A DNA stretch of 48,509 bases from Gemmatimonadota bacterium. GTDB lineage: Bacteria; Gemmatimonadota; Gemmatimonadetes; Gemmatimonadales; GWC2-71-9. The notes beneath the pieces were generated by a model. That model was not told where the DNA came from. It searched no databases and saw nothing but the letters and a program-made list of their open reading frames with translations. Position numbers and translations under genes: made by a program. How positions within the stretch are numbered: position 1 is the stretch's first letter; each line of letters starts with the position of its first letter. The stretch covers positions 1-48,509 of the forward strand of contig QHUB01000037.1 in the NCBI GenBank assembly GCA_003221035.1. The letters are read 5' to 3'. This document shows, in pieces, positions 14,859-23,889 of the stretch.

Positions 14859-14883
14859 CGGCGTGCCCGTAACAGGCACGCCG
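14859..14883 (-). terminator. Rho-independent terminator after the plug lipoprotein gene
   Basis: On the minus strand a 9-bp perfect stem (CGGCGTGCC with GGCACGCCG) with a 7-base loop is followed by TTTTGCTTT. It lies 10 bases after the stop at 14893 and before the next lipoprotein gene, so it should end the hslVU-plug transcript. Confidence 0.85.
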
Positions 14884-14892
14884 CGCGCCAAA

Positions 14893-15329
14893 CTAGTGAC
14901 CCTTTTTAGTCTTGATGACGATCACCCCGTTGGCGCCGCGCAGGCCATACAGCGCGAGGTCGGCGGGATTCTTGAGGGCCGTGATCGACTCGATGTCCGC
15001 CGGATTGATCCACGGCAATGCCCCGCCGGCGGCGGTCTCGACGGGCGTGCCGTCGACGACGTACAGCGGACCCTGCTCGGCCATGTTCGACGTCGGACCC
15101 ATCATACGAACCACGATGCCGCCGGCGGGTCCCGGACTGACGATCACGCCGGAAAGCTTGCCGGTCAGCATTTGATCGAGGCTCCGCGGCGCCGGCTCGC
15201 CGGGCTTCGCGCCCTGGACCGTGGCGGAGGGTGGCGTCGGTATCGCCGCGCTCGGCTGCGGGTTTTGAGGTTTGCTGTGGCCGCATGCGACGAACAACAT
15301 CCCCAGCACCGCGACCGAAGTGTGTCGCG

Positions 15330-15333
<4 letters not shown>
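14893..15333 (-). CDS. Stand-alone TonB-receptor plug domain lipoprotein
   Basis: This 146-aa lipoprotein (lipobox in VLGMLFVAC, Cys17) has a Pro-rich spacer and then a TonB-dependent receptor plug domain of SusC/RagA type. Visible signs are [25 protein letters not shown], the [22 protein letters not shown] strand-helix pair and the closing [16 protein letters not shown]. There is no beta-barrel, which in a true receptor would add 600 or more residues. It therefore cannot be a transporter by itself. It could be an accessory plug-like protein at the outer membrane. Its ATG overlaps the hslU stop (ATGA at 15330-15333), so it is expressed with the HslVU protease. A terminator follows. Confidence 0.85.
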
Positions 15334-16853
<1,520 letters not shown>

Positions 16854-16855
16854 AT

Positions 16856-17401
16856 CTATAACTCGAGCACCGTGATGTGTGTGTTCGTATAGACGCAAAT
16901 GTCGGCGGCGATCTCCAGCCCTTTCCGGACGATCTCCGCGGGCTCGAATTTGGTGGACTCGAGCAGCGCCCGCGCCGCGGCGAGCGCGTACGTCCCGCCC
17001 GACCCGATCGCCAGAATCCCGTCGTCCGGCTCGATCAGCTCACCCGACCCGCTGATCACGTAGCCATGCTCCTTGTCGGCGACGACGAGCAGCGCTTCGA
17101 GCCGGCGCAGCACCCGGTCGGATCGCCAGTCTTTCGCCAGCTCGACGGCGGCGCGCGGGAGGTTCGTGGGATAGCGCTCGAGCTTCTCCTCGAACTTGTC
17201 GAACAGCGTGAACGCGTCCGCCGCCGCTCCGGCAAAGCCGGCGAGGATTTTCCCGCCCTTCAGCGTCCGGACCTTGTTGGCGTTGGCTTTCATCACCGTC
17301 TCGCCGACCGTGACTTGCCCGTCGCCGCCGATCGCGACCTTCCCGTCGCGCCGGACGCTGAGGATTGTGGTGCTATGTATGCGTTTCAGCCCTGACTCCA
17401 A
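16856..17401 (-). CDS. hslV: HslV, proteolytic subunit of HslVU
   Basis: This 181-aa threonine peptidase forms a dodecamer with HslU. The catalytic Thr is the first Thr of STTILSVRR, exposed after processing. [28 protein letters not shown] and [17 protein letters not shown] are family hallmarks. Usually only Met precedes the mature Thr. Here a TTG start at 17401 would give a 10-residue propeptide ([10 protein letters not shown]), coded partly by a heptamer array. No ATG is available nearby, so the true start is uncertain. The gene follows xerC by 11 bases. Confidence 0.93.
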   Translation of the reverse strand: MESGLKRIHSTTILSVRRDGKVAIGGDGQVTVGETVMKANANKVRTLKGGKILAGFAGAAADAFTLFDKFEEKLERYPTNLPRAAVELAKDWRSDRVLRRLEALLVVADKEHGYVISGSGELIEPDDGILAIGSGGTYALAAARALLESTKFEPAEIVRKGLEIAADICVYTNTHITVLEL

Positions 17402-17413
17402 GCTCCAGACTCC
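17393..17413. repeat. Heptamer tandem array (3 units, nnACTCC type)
   Basis: The units TGACTCC, AAGCTCC and AGACTCC bridge the end of xerC and the start of hslV. On the coding strand they read GGAGTCT-GGAGCTT-GGAGTCA, so they also supply GGAG motifs near the hslV start. Confidence 0.65.
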
Positions 17414-18306
17414 TAGGCCCTTGGATGCGCCTGGTGGTAGACCTTTTTTAGTCGTTCGACCGACGTATGAGTATACACCTGGGTAGTACCCAGCGACGCG
17501 TGACCGAGCAATTCCTGCACCGAGCGCAGGTCGGCGCCCGCGTCCAGCAAGTGCGTCGCGAAGGAATGCCGTAACGCATGGACGTGCAAGTTCTTGCCCC
17601 GCGCGAGCCCCGCGAACAGACGCTTCATCGCCAGCTGCACGCCGCGGGGCGTCAGCCGCTTGCCGTGCTGGTTGACGAACACGGGCCGAGCGCCTGTGAA
17701 CAACCGGTCGCGATACGAGAGATACTTTCTGAGCGCCGCGGTCGCGTGTGAGCCAACGGGAACGATGCGCTCTTTCTTGCCTTTGCCGCGCACTTTCACT
17801 TGATCCGACACGAGATCTACATCGGGGTCGTTGAGTCCCACGAGCTCTGAGAGTCGCATTCCGGTCGAGTAGAACAGCTCGAGCATCGCGAGGTCGCGCG
17901 TTTCACGGAAACCGCCGGCCGCTGCGCGCGCTTCCGCGTCGGCGAACAGCAGCTCGACTTCGGCTCGGCTCAAGTAGCTCGGTAACGTGCGACCCAGCCT
18001 GGGTGTTCGCGCCGAGCGCGCGGGATTAACCTCGAGCCCCTTCGTTGTGTTCAGGAAACGGTAGAACGTGCGCAGCGCCGACAGCGCGCGCGCCATCGAG
18101 CGCCTGGCAAGCCCGCGCCGCTCCTCGGCGGCGAGAAACCCGCGCACCGCCAGCCGGTCTACGCCTGCCCAGGTCCAGGGACCGCCGTAGTAGTCGCGGC
18201 AGAACGCGGCGAAGGCTTCGAGATCGCGGGCGTAGGCTTTGACGGTGTGCGGCGAGTCGTTGCGCTCTTTTTCGAGGAAGGTGACGAACTCGGCAATCTC
18301 GTTCAC
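17413..18306 (-). CDS. xerC: Tyrosine recombinase XerC/XerD
   Basis: This 297-aa recombinase resolves chromosome dimers at dif. The N-terminal SAM-like domain spans residues 1-90 ([23 protein letters not shown]). The catalytic domain has Arg in [12 protein letters not shown], Lys in [24 protein letters not shown] (HxxR), [15 protein letters not shown] and the nucleophile Tyr in QVYTH. I use GTG 18306, whose GTGA overlaps the trmFO stop. The longer open frame upstream is an antisense-like shadow of trmFO. The position next to hslVU and trmFO is a common bacterial arrangement. No dif site was identified in the window. Confidence 0.95.
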   Translation of the reverse strand: MNEIAEFVTFLEKERNDSPHTVKAYARDLEAFAAFCRDYYGGPWTWAGVDRLAVRGFLAAEERRGLARRSMARALSALRTFYRFLNTTKGLEVNPARSARTPRLGRTLPSYLSRAEVELLFADAEARAAAGGFRETRDLAMLELFYSTGMRLSELVGLNDPDVDLVSDQVKVRGKGKKERIVPVGSHATAALRKYLSYRDRLFTGARPVFVNQHGKRLTPRGVQLAMKRLFAGLARGKNLHVHALRHSFATHLLDAGADLRSVQELLGHASLGTTQVYTHTSVERLKKVYHQAHPRA

Positions 18307-19610
18307 GCAATCACTCGGATGCCGATTGACCCCACAAACTCCCGCATGCTCGCCAGCGCGCGCTCGGCCAACACTTCCTTTTTCTTGAACTTGTCCTTCG
18401 GCCCGTTCTCCAGCGGCTCCATCAGTCCGAAGTTCGCGTTCATCGGCTGGAAGCGTTTGGGCTCGGTCTCCCGGAGGTAGCGATATAATGCGCCGAGCAT
18501 CGTGGTCGGAGGCGGAAGAATCGGTTCTTCTCCCCCGAGCATGCGCGCGAGGTTGATGCCGGCCATCATTCCCGTCGCCGCCGATTCGGTGTAGCCCTCG
18601 ACGCCGGTGAGCTGGCCCGCGAATAGGAGGAGCGGATCGTCTTTGGCGGATAGATGGTGAGTCAACGCCGCAGGCGCATTGAGATACGTATTCCGGTGGA
18701 TACTTCCGAACCTCAGGAACTCGGCGTTTTCCAAACCGGGAATCATCCGGAATACGCTCTGCTGCGCGCCAGTCTTCAGGCGAGTCTGGAAGCCGACCAG
18801 ATTCCACATCTGCGCCGCGCGATCTTCCTGGCGCAGCTGCACGACTGCATACGGCTCGCGACCCGTCTTCGGATCCACGAGCCCGACCGGCTTCATTGGC
18901 CCGAAGCGCAGCGTCTCCGGCCCCCGCCCCGCCATCTCTTCGACGGGCAGGCATCCCTCGAAGTAGGGGACTTTGTCCCACTCGTGCCCGGGCACGTACT
19001 GTTCGCCGTCGAGCAGCGCGGCGACGAAGGCATCGTATTCCCCTTTGGTGAACGGCGCGTTCCAGTAGTCGTCGCCCCCGCCCTTGCCGTAGCGCGAGAG
19101 CTTGAACAGCCGGCTGTAATCCAGCGAATCGCCCGAGACGACAGGAGCGATCGCGTCGAAAAATGCCAGTGATTCGACGGATAGACGGCTGGCGATCGCG
19201 GCAGCGAGCGCATCGGATGTGAGTGGGCCCGTCGCGACGATGCCGGGCGATGGCAGCTCCGTCACCTCACCGCGCACGAGCGTGATGTTCGCGTGACCGA
19301 GCACGCGCTCCTGTACGCGCGTCGCAAACACGATGCGATCCACCGCGAGCGCGCTGCCGCCCGGAATGCGCGCTTCGTCCGCGGCCTGCAACACGATGCT
19401 GCCGAGCATGCGCATCTCGGACTTGAGCAGACCGTGCGCGTGCGTGGGTTCGACCGATTTGAAGGTGTTGCTGCAGACCAGCTCGGCGAGTCGCTCCGTC
19501 TGATGCGCGGGGGTCATTTTCACCGGGCGCATCTCGTGGAGGACCACCTTCACTCCACGCTCTGCCAGGGCCCACGCGGCTTCGCAGCCGGCCAGGCCGC
19601 CACCGATCAC
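18303..19610 (-). CDS. trmFO: tRNA uracil-54 C5-methyltransferase, folate/FAD type
   Basis: This 435-aa flavoprotein methylates U54 of tRNA using methylene-tetrahydrofolate and FAD. The N-terminal dinucleotide fold starts at once with VIGGGLAGCEAAWALAERG. The family motifs TPAHQTERLAELVCSNTFKS, AVDRIVFATRV and ESAATGMMAGINLARML are present, and the C-terminal NANFGLMEPL is typical. The only usable start close to the fold is GTG 19610, with no clear ribosome binding site. A palindromic repeat right after the topA stop lies between the two genes and may have replaced the original leader. It overlaps xerC by 4 bases. Confidence 0.93.
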   Translation of the reverse strand: MIGGGLAGCEAAWALAERGVKVVLHEMRPVKMTPAHQTERLAELVCSNTFKSVEPTHAHGLLKSEMRMLGSIVLQAADEARIPGGSALAVDRIVFATRVQERVLGHANITLVRGEVTELPSPGIVATGPLTSDALAAAIASRLSVESLAFFDAIAPVVSGDSLDYSRLFKLSRYGKGGGDDYWNAPFTKGEYDAFVAALLDGEQYVPGHEWDKVPYFEGCLPVEEMAGRGPETLRFGPMKPVGLVDPKTGREPYAVVQLRQEDRAAQMWNLVGFQTRLKTGAQQSVFRMIPGLENAEFLRFGSIHRNTYLNAPAALTHHLSAKDDPLLLFAGQLTGVEGYTESAATGMMAGINLARMLGGEEPILPPPTTMLGALYRYLRETEPKRFQPMNANFGLMEPLENGPKDKFKKKEVLAERALASMREFVGSIGIRVIA

Positions 19611-19627
19611 CGGGACGAGCGGGGGCG

Positions 19628-19649
19628 GGGGCGCAGCACGCTGCGCCCC
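19628..19649. repeat. Palindromic repeat between topA and trmFO
   Basis: GGGGCGCAGC and GCTGCGCCCC form a perfect 10-bp stem with a 2-base loop. It abuts the topA stop (19649-19651). A related half site (GTAGGAGCGCCCCTAC) lies at 23261-23276 inside aroC. It is probably a REP-like element; no T-run follows. Confidence 0.65.
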
Positions 19650-22042
19650 TACGTCGTCACCTCTTCGGTTTCCGGAGTAGACTCCTCCAGGACCATTGTG
19701 TGTCCGCACTTCAGGCACTTGCGTGTGGTCTCTCCCGTCGTCTTCGACTTGATCTCTTCCATTCCGAGGAAATGACAGTTCGGGCACTCTACCAGCACTG
19801 GCTTATTCCAGGTCGAATAATCGCAATCGGGATAGCGCAAGCAACCGTAGAACGTCCGGCCGCGCTTGGTCCGGCGCTCGGCGAGATCGCCGGTGCCGCA
19901 CTTGGGGCACTTGATCCCTAGAGGCACGGGCTGGGTGTACTTGCACTTGGGATAGCGCGTGCAGGCGAGGAACTCGCCGAACCGGCCGGTCTTGATCACC
20001 ATCGGCGCGCCGCACTCTTTGCAGATCTCGTCGGACGGACGATCCGGTACCTTGTCTTTTTTGATCGAGCGCGAGTAGTCGCACTCCTTGGTCGCGTAGC
20101 GCACGCACGCGATGTACGGCCCGAACCGGCCGCTCTTCACCTCGAGCGGGCTGCCGCACTTTGGGCATTTCTCCGTGTCGAGGCCGGTCAGATCGTGCAC
20201 TTCGTGGATGATCTTGTTCACGTCCACGGCTTCCAGCGCGATGTTGAACGGCTTCCAGAATTCGCCGAGCACGTCCTGCCATGCGATGTCGCCCTCTTCG
20301 ATCTTGTCGAGCTCGTTCTCCATTTGCGCCGTGAACCCGACCTCGAAGACCTCAGGGAATGAGCGCTTCAGCACCTTCCAGACGGTCTCGCCCTGCGGCG
20401 TGGGATGAAAGCGCCGGTCTTTGGCGGTGGCGTACCAGCGCGTGCGCAGCGTGGAGATGATCGCGGCGTACGTGGACGGGCGGCCGATTCCCAGGCGCTC
20501 CAGCTCCTTCACCAGGCTCGCCTCACTGAAGCGCGGCGGCGGCTCCGTAAAGTGCTGGCTCGGCACGACTTGCTTGAGCGTAGCGCGGTCGCCCTTTTCG
20601 AGCGGCGGTATCGGGTCGAGCGACCCCAGCGTCTTGGCGTCTTCCGCCTCGTACGCTTCCTGGTAGAGGGCATGGTAGCCGTCGAACACGACGCGCGAGC
20701 CCGTGGCCCGGAACAGGAATTTCCCGTCCGCGAGGTCGAAATCGACCTTGGTCGCTTCGTAGACCGCGGGATTCATCTGCGACGCGAGGAAGCGGCGCCA
20801 AATCAGCTGATAGAGTTTAAAGAGATCGCGCTCCAGGTATTTCTTGATGTCTTCAGGCTTGAGCCCGACTTCGGTGGGCCGGATGGCCTCGTGCGCGCCC
20901 TGCACCTTGGAGCCGCGGCCACCCTTGTGCTCGTTGGGCTCGTCGGGCAGGTAGCGTTTGTCGAACTGCGCGTTGATGTACTCGCGCGCCTGCTTGATCG
21001 CGGCATCGGACACGCGCACGGAGTCGGTGCGCATGTAGGTGATGAGACCGACCGAGCCCTGATCGCCCAGCTCAACGCCTTCGTAGAGCTTCTGCGCGGC
21101 GCGCATCGTGCGCCCCGCCGAGAAGCCCAGCTGCTTCGCGGCTTCCTGCTGCATCGTGCTCGTGGTGAACGGCGCCGGCGCCTTGCGGCGGCGCTCGCCG
21201 GTCGCGACGTCGGTGACCACGAACGGCAGCTTTTCGACTTCGGCGACGATCGCCTTGGCGTCCTGTTCGTTCTTGATCTCGGGCTTGTGCCCGCTCAGCT
21301 TCTGGAGCCGCGCCTGGAACGGCTGGCCGTCTTTCTCGAGATCGGCCGCGATCGTCCAGTATTCCTGCGGGACGAACTTCCGGATCTCTTCCTCGCGCTC
21401 GATGATCAGCCGCAGCGCCACCGTCTGCACGCGTCCCGCCGACAGACCCGTCTTGATGCTCTTCCAGAGCACGGGGGAAGCCTTGTAGCCCACCAGCCGG
21501 TCGAGCACCCGGCGCGCCTGCTGCGCGTCCACTTTGCGCTGGTCGATGGCGAGCGGATTGGCGAGGGCTGCGGAGACGGCGTCTTTGGTGATCTCGTGGA
21601 ACAGCACGCGCTGGACATTGCCATTGCCGTTCAGCTGGGATGCCACGTGCCAGGCGATGGCTTCGCCTTCCCGGTCAGGGTCGGTCGCGAGCAGCACCCG
21701 GTCGGCGGCCTTGGCCGCCTTTTTGATCTCGGCGAGGGTCTTCGCCTTTTCCTTAATAGTGACGTATTTGGGCGCGAAGTTATTGTCGACGTCCACACCC
21801 AGCTCGCGCTTCGGCAGGTCGCGCAAGTGCCCCACGGTCGCCTTGACCGTGTACCCGCGGCCGAGGTACTTCGCGATCGTTTTAGCCTTCGTCGGGGACT
21901 CGACAATGACGAGTGCGCCGCCCTTTACAGGAGCGGCGTCGGTCTCTTCAGTCTCCGGCGTCGGGAGAGATTCGTCCGCGACCTTTTTCTTTCGCGGCGC
22001 TCTCTTCTTTTTCGGTTTCACTTCTTCTTCGTTATCAGGCAC
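19649..22042 (-). CDS. topA: DNA topoisomerase I (type IA)
   Basis: This 797-aa enzyme relaxes negative supercoils. After a Lys-rich N-terminal tail (residues 1-40), the TOPRIM domain begins at ALVIVESPTKAKTIAKYL with DPDREGEAIAWH as metal site. The catalytic Tyr lies in VGLITYMRTDSVRVSD, with SAGRVQTVALRLI before it. Four C-terminal Cys4-type zinc ribbons follow (CPKCGSPLEVKSGRFGPYIAC, CKECGAPMVIKTGRFGEFLAC, CPKCGTGDLAERRTKRG and CPNCHFLGMEEIKS). Start GTG 22042 has AAAGG about 8 bases upstream. It lies just after aroK. Confidence 0.97.
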   Translation of the reverse strand: MPDNEEEVKPKKKRAPRKKKVADESLPTPETEETDAAPVKGGALVIVESPTKAKTIAKYLGRGYTVKATVGHLRDLPKRELGVDVDNNFAPKYVTIKEKAKTLAEIKKAAKAADRVLLATDPDREGEAIAWHVASQLNGNGNVQRVLFHEITKDAVSAALANPLAIDQRKVDAQQARRVLDRLVGYKASPVLWKSIKTGLSAGRVQTVALRLIIEREEEIRKFVPQEYWTIAADLEKDGQPFQARLQKLSGHKPEIKNEQDAKAIVAEVEKLPFVVTDVATGERRRKAPAPFTTSTMQQEAAKQLGFSAGRTMRAAQKLYEGVELGDQGSVGLITYMRTDSVRVSDAAIKQAREYINAQFDKRYLPDEPNEHKGGRGSKVQGAHEAIRPTEVGLKPEDIKKYLERDLFKLYQLIWRRFLASQMNPAVYEATKVDFDLADGKFLFRATGSRVVFDGYHALYQEAYEAEDAKTLGSLDPIPPLEKGDRATLKQVVPSQHFTEPPPRFSEASLVKELERLGIGRPSTYAAIISTLRTRWYATAKDRRFHPTPQGETVWKVLKRSFPEVFEVGFTAQMENELDKIEEGDIAWQDVLGEFWKPFNIALEAVDVNKIIHEVHDLTGLDTEKCPKCGSPLEVKSGRFGPYIACVRYATKECDYSRSIKKDKVPDRPSDEICKECGAPMVIKTGRFGEFLACTRYPKCKYTQPVPLGIKCPKCGTGDLAERRTKRGRTFYGCLRYPDCDYSTWNKPVLVECPNCHFLGMEEIKSKTTGETTRKCLKCGHTMVLEESTPETEEVTT

Positions 22043-22100
22043 CGATCAACCTTTGTTCAAAAGACGTCCAGACGGCTTGCCGCCGACTCGGGTTGCATCT

Positions 22101-22619
22101 TTACCAACCCGCGCTCATTTGCGCAAGCTTTATGACCTCGGCTGCCACATTTTCCGCACTTTTCGCCTCGGTCAACACCGTCGCATCTGCTTTCGCGTAA
22201 TACGGATCACGCGTCTGATACAATTCGCGCATGCGCGCTACCGGATCATCGCCCATCAACACGGGCCGGGTTCCCGAAGGCTCGGCACGCCCTGCTGCCA
22301 CTTCGGCACGCGCCTTCAGATAAACGAAGTATCCGTGAGATCTGGCGGCGTCGAACTGGCCGGGTTGCGCGGCCCATCCGCCTCCGGGCACGATCACCGC
22401 GGGCTCGTGGCCGAGCGCCGTCTCCACTTCCTGTCGTTCCATATCGCGAAACGCGGGCTCGCCCTTCTCCGCGAAGATCAGCGCGATCGGCTTGCCCTCT
22501 TTGCGAATCAAAATGCTGTCGATATCCACGTATCCCGTCTGCAGCCGCTCGGCCACTATCTTGCCGACGGTGCTCTTCCCGGCGCCCGGAAGACCAACGA
22601 GCACGATGTGCTTTTTCAT
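22101..22619 (-). CDS. aroK: Shikimate kinase
   Basis: This 172-aa kinase phosphorylates shikimate in the aromatic amino acid pathway. It has the P-loop GLPGAGKSTVGK (residues 9-20), the DID motif (DIDSILIRKEG) for shikimate and Mg, the FRDMERQEV helix, and the substrate motif PGGGW. The ATG overlaps the stop of aroC by 4 bases (ATGA). Length is normal. It works directly with the neighbouring chorismate synthase, separated in the pathway only by EPSP synthase, which is not in the window. Confidence 0.95.
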   Translation of the reverse strand: MKKHIVLVGLPGAGKSTVGKIVAERLQTGYVDIDSILIRKEGKPIALIFAEKGEPAFRDMERQEVETALGHEPAVIVPGGGWAAQPGQFDAARSHGYFVYLKARAEVAAGRAEPSGTRPVLMGDDPVARMRELYQTRDPYYAKADATVLTEAKSAENVAAEVIKLAQMSAGW

Positions 22620-23800
22620 GAGGCCGCCCCCTTTGGTGTGCGGGCGCGTACCTGCGCAAGATAGCCGTCCACGTTTCGTTTCAGCTCGCTGAGCGCGTCG
22701 CCGCCGAATTTCTCGAGGAGCGCATCGGTGAGCACGATCGCGAGCATCGCTTCAGCGATCACGCCCATGGCGGGCACCGCGGTCACATCGGAGCGCTCCG
22801 ATTGCGCCTGGGCGGGACTGCCCGTCTTCAAATCGACGGTCTTGAGCGGCGACATCAGCGTCGAGATCGGCTTCATCGCGACGCGCGCGACGAGCGGCTC
22901 GCCCGTCGTCATCCCGCCTTCGGTGCCGCCCGCGCGATTCGTGGCGCGCGAGAAACCGGGCATGATTTCGTCGTGGACCTCGGAGCCCTTGCGGCGCGCG
23001 GCTTCGAAACCGAGACCGAGCTCGACGCCTTTGACCGCGGGAATCGACATCAGGGCCTGCGCCAGCCGGCCGTCGAGCTTGCTCTCCCACGAAACGTGCG
23101 AGCCGAGACCGACGGGGACGCCGAGGGCGATGACTTCGACCACGCCGCCGAGGGTGTCGCCGGCGGCCTTCGCGGCGTCGATCCGCCTGATGATCTCCTG
23201 CTCCGCCGCCTTGTCGAGACAACGGACGGGCGATTGATCGGCAATTTCGTTGACGTTGGAGGGTAGGAGCGCCCCTACATCTGCCACCACGCCGCCGAGC
23301 TCCGCGACGTGCGACCCTATTTCGATGCTGAATTCGCGCAGCAGCTTCTTGCATACCGCGCCGCACGCCACGCGCGCGACGGTCTCACGCGCGCTCGCGC
23401 GCTCGAGGATGTCGCGGGCGTCCGTGCGGTCGTACTTGAGCGAGCCCGCGAGATCGGCGTGGCCGGGGCGCGGCCGTGTCACCTGGCGGCGCCGCCCTTG
23501 CGGATCGGGGATCGCATCGGCCTCGGGCGCCATGACGTCCTGCCAGTGCTCCCAGTCGCGGTTCCAGATCAGCATGGCGATGGGGGAACCCAGTGTTTCT
23601 CCCGCCCGGACACCCGACAGCCACTCGATTCTGTCGGACTCGATCTTCATGCGGGCGCCGCGGCCGTAGCCGCCCTGACGGCGCTTCAGCTCGACGTCCA
23701 CGTCGGCGGCGGAGATGGCAAGGCCCGCCGGGATTCCCTCGAGAATCCCTACGAGGCCTCGGCCATGTGATTCGCCCGCCGTCGTGAATCGGAACGTCAT
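22616..23800 (-). CDS. aroC: Chorismate synthase
   Basis: This 394-aa enzyme converts EPSP to chorismate with reduced FMN. The family signatures are GESHGRGLVGILEGIPAGL near the start, RRQGGYGRGARMKIE, the RPGHADLAGSLKY flavin region, RASARETVARVACGAV, and SIPAVKGVELGLGFEAA late. The start at ATG 23800 matches the family N-terminus MTFRFTTAGESHG. It is followed in operon by aroK, and a hairpin separates it from the pilus-linked lipoprotein gene upstream. A short palindromic half site (23261-23276) sits in the coding sequence between two conserved blocks. Confidence 0.96.
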   Translation of the reverse strand: MTFRFTTAGESHGRGLVGILEGIPAGLAISAADVDVELKRRQGGYGRGARMKIESDRIEWLSGVRAGETLGSPIAMLIWNRDWEHWQDVMAPEADAIPDPQGRRRQVTRPRPGHADLAGSLKYDRTDARDILERASARETVARVACGAVCKKLLREFSIEIGSHVAELGGVVADVGALLPSNVNEIADQSPVRCLDKAAEQEIIRRIDAAKAAGDTLGGVVEVIALGVPVGLGSHVSWESKLDGRLAQALMSIPAVKGVELGLGFEAARRKGSEVHDEIMPGFSRATNRAGGTEGGMTTGEPLVARVAMKPISTLMSPLKTVDLKTGSPAQAQSERSDVTAVPAMGVIAEAMLAIVLTDALLEKFGGDALSELKRNVDGYLAQVRARTPKGAAS

Positions 23801-23832
23801 AGCCGTATTCTATCGCCTCCCCATTAACAGCA

Positions 23833-23854
23833 GAGCCCGACGGGGGTCGGGCTC
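23833..23854 (-). terminator. Probable terminator after the pil operon lipoprotein
   Basis: GAGCCCGAC at 23833-23841 and GTCGGGCTC at 23846-23854 form a perfect 9-bp stem with a 4-base loop. On the minus strand TGCTGTT follows rather than a clean T-run. It lies 36 bases past the stop at 23890, before aroC, so it plausibly separates the two transcripts. Confidence 0.55.
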
Positions 23855-23889
23855 GGCGTATCACGTCCCGGGCCCTGCGGCGCCCGGCA

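Noticed and set aside
20405-22135. Plus-strand frame of 576 codons opposite topA
   Set aside because: topA is unmistakable; the opposite frame has no domain and is Arg/Leu/Val-rich as expected for an antisense frame of GC-rich coding DNA.
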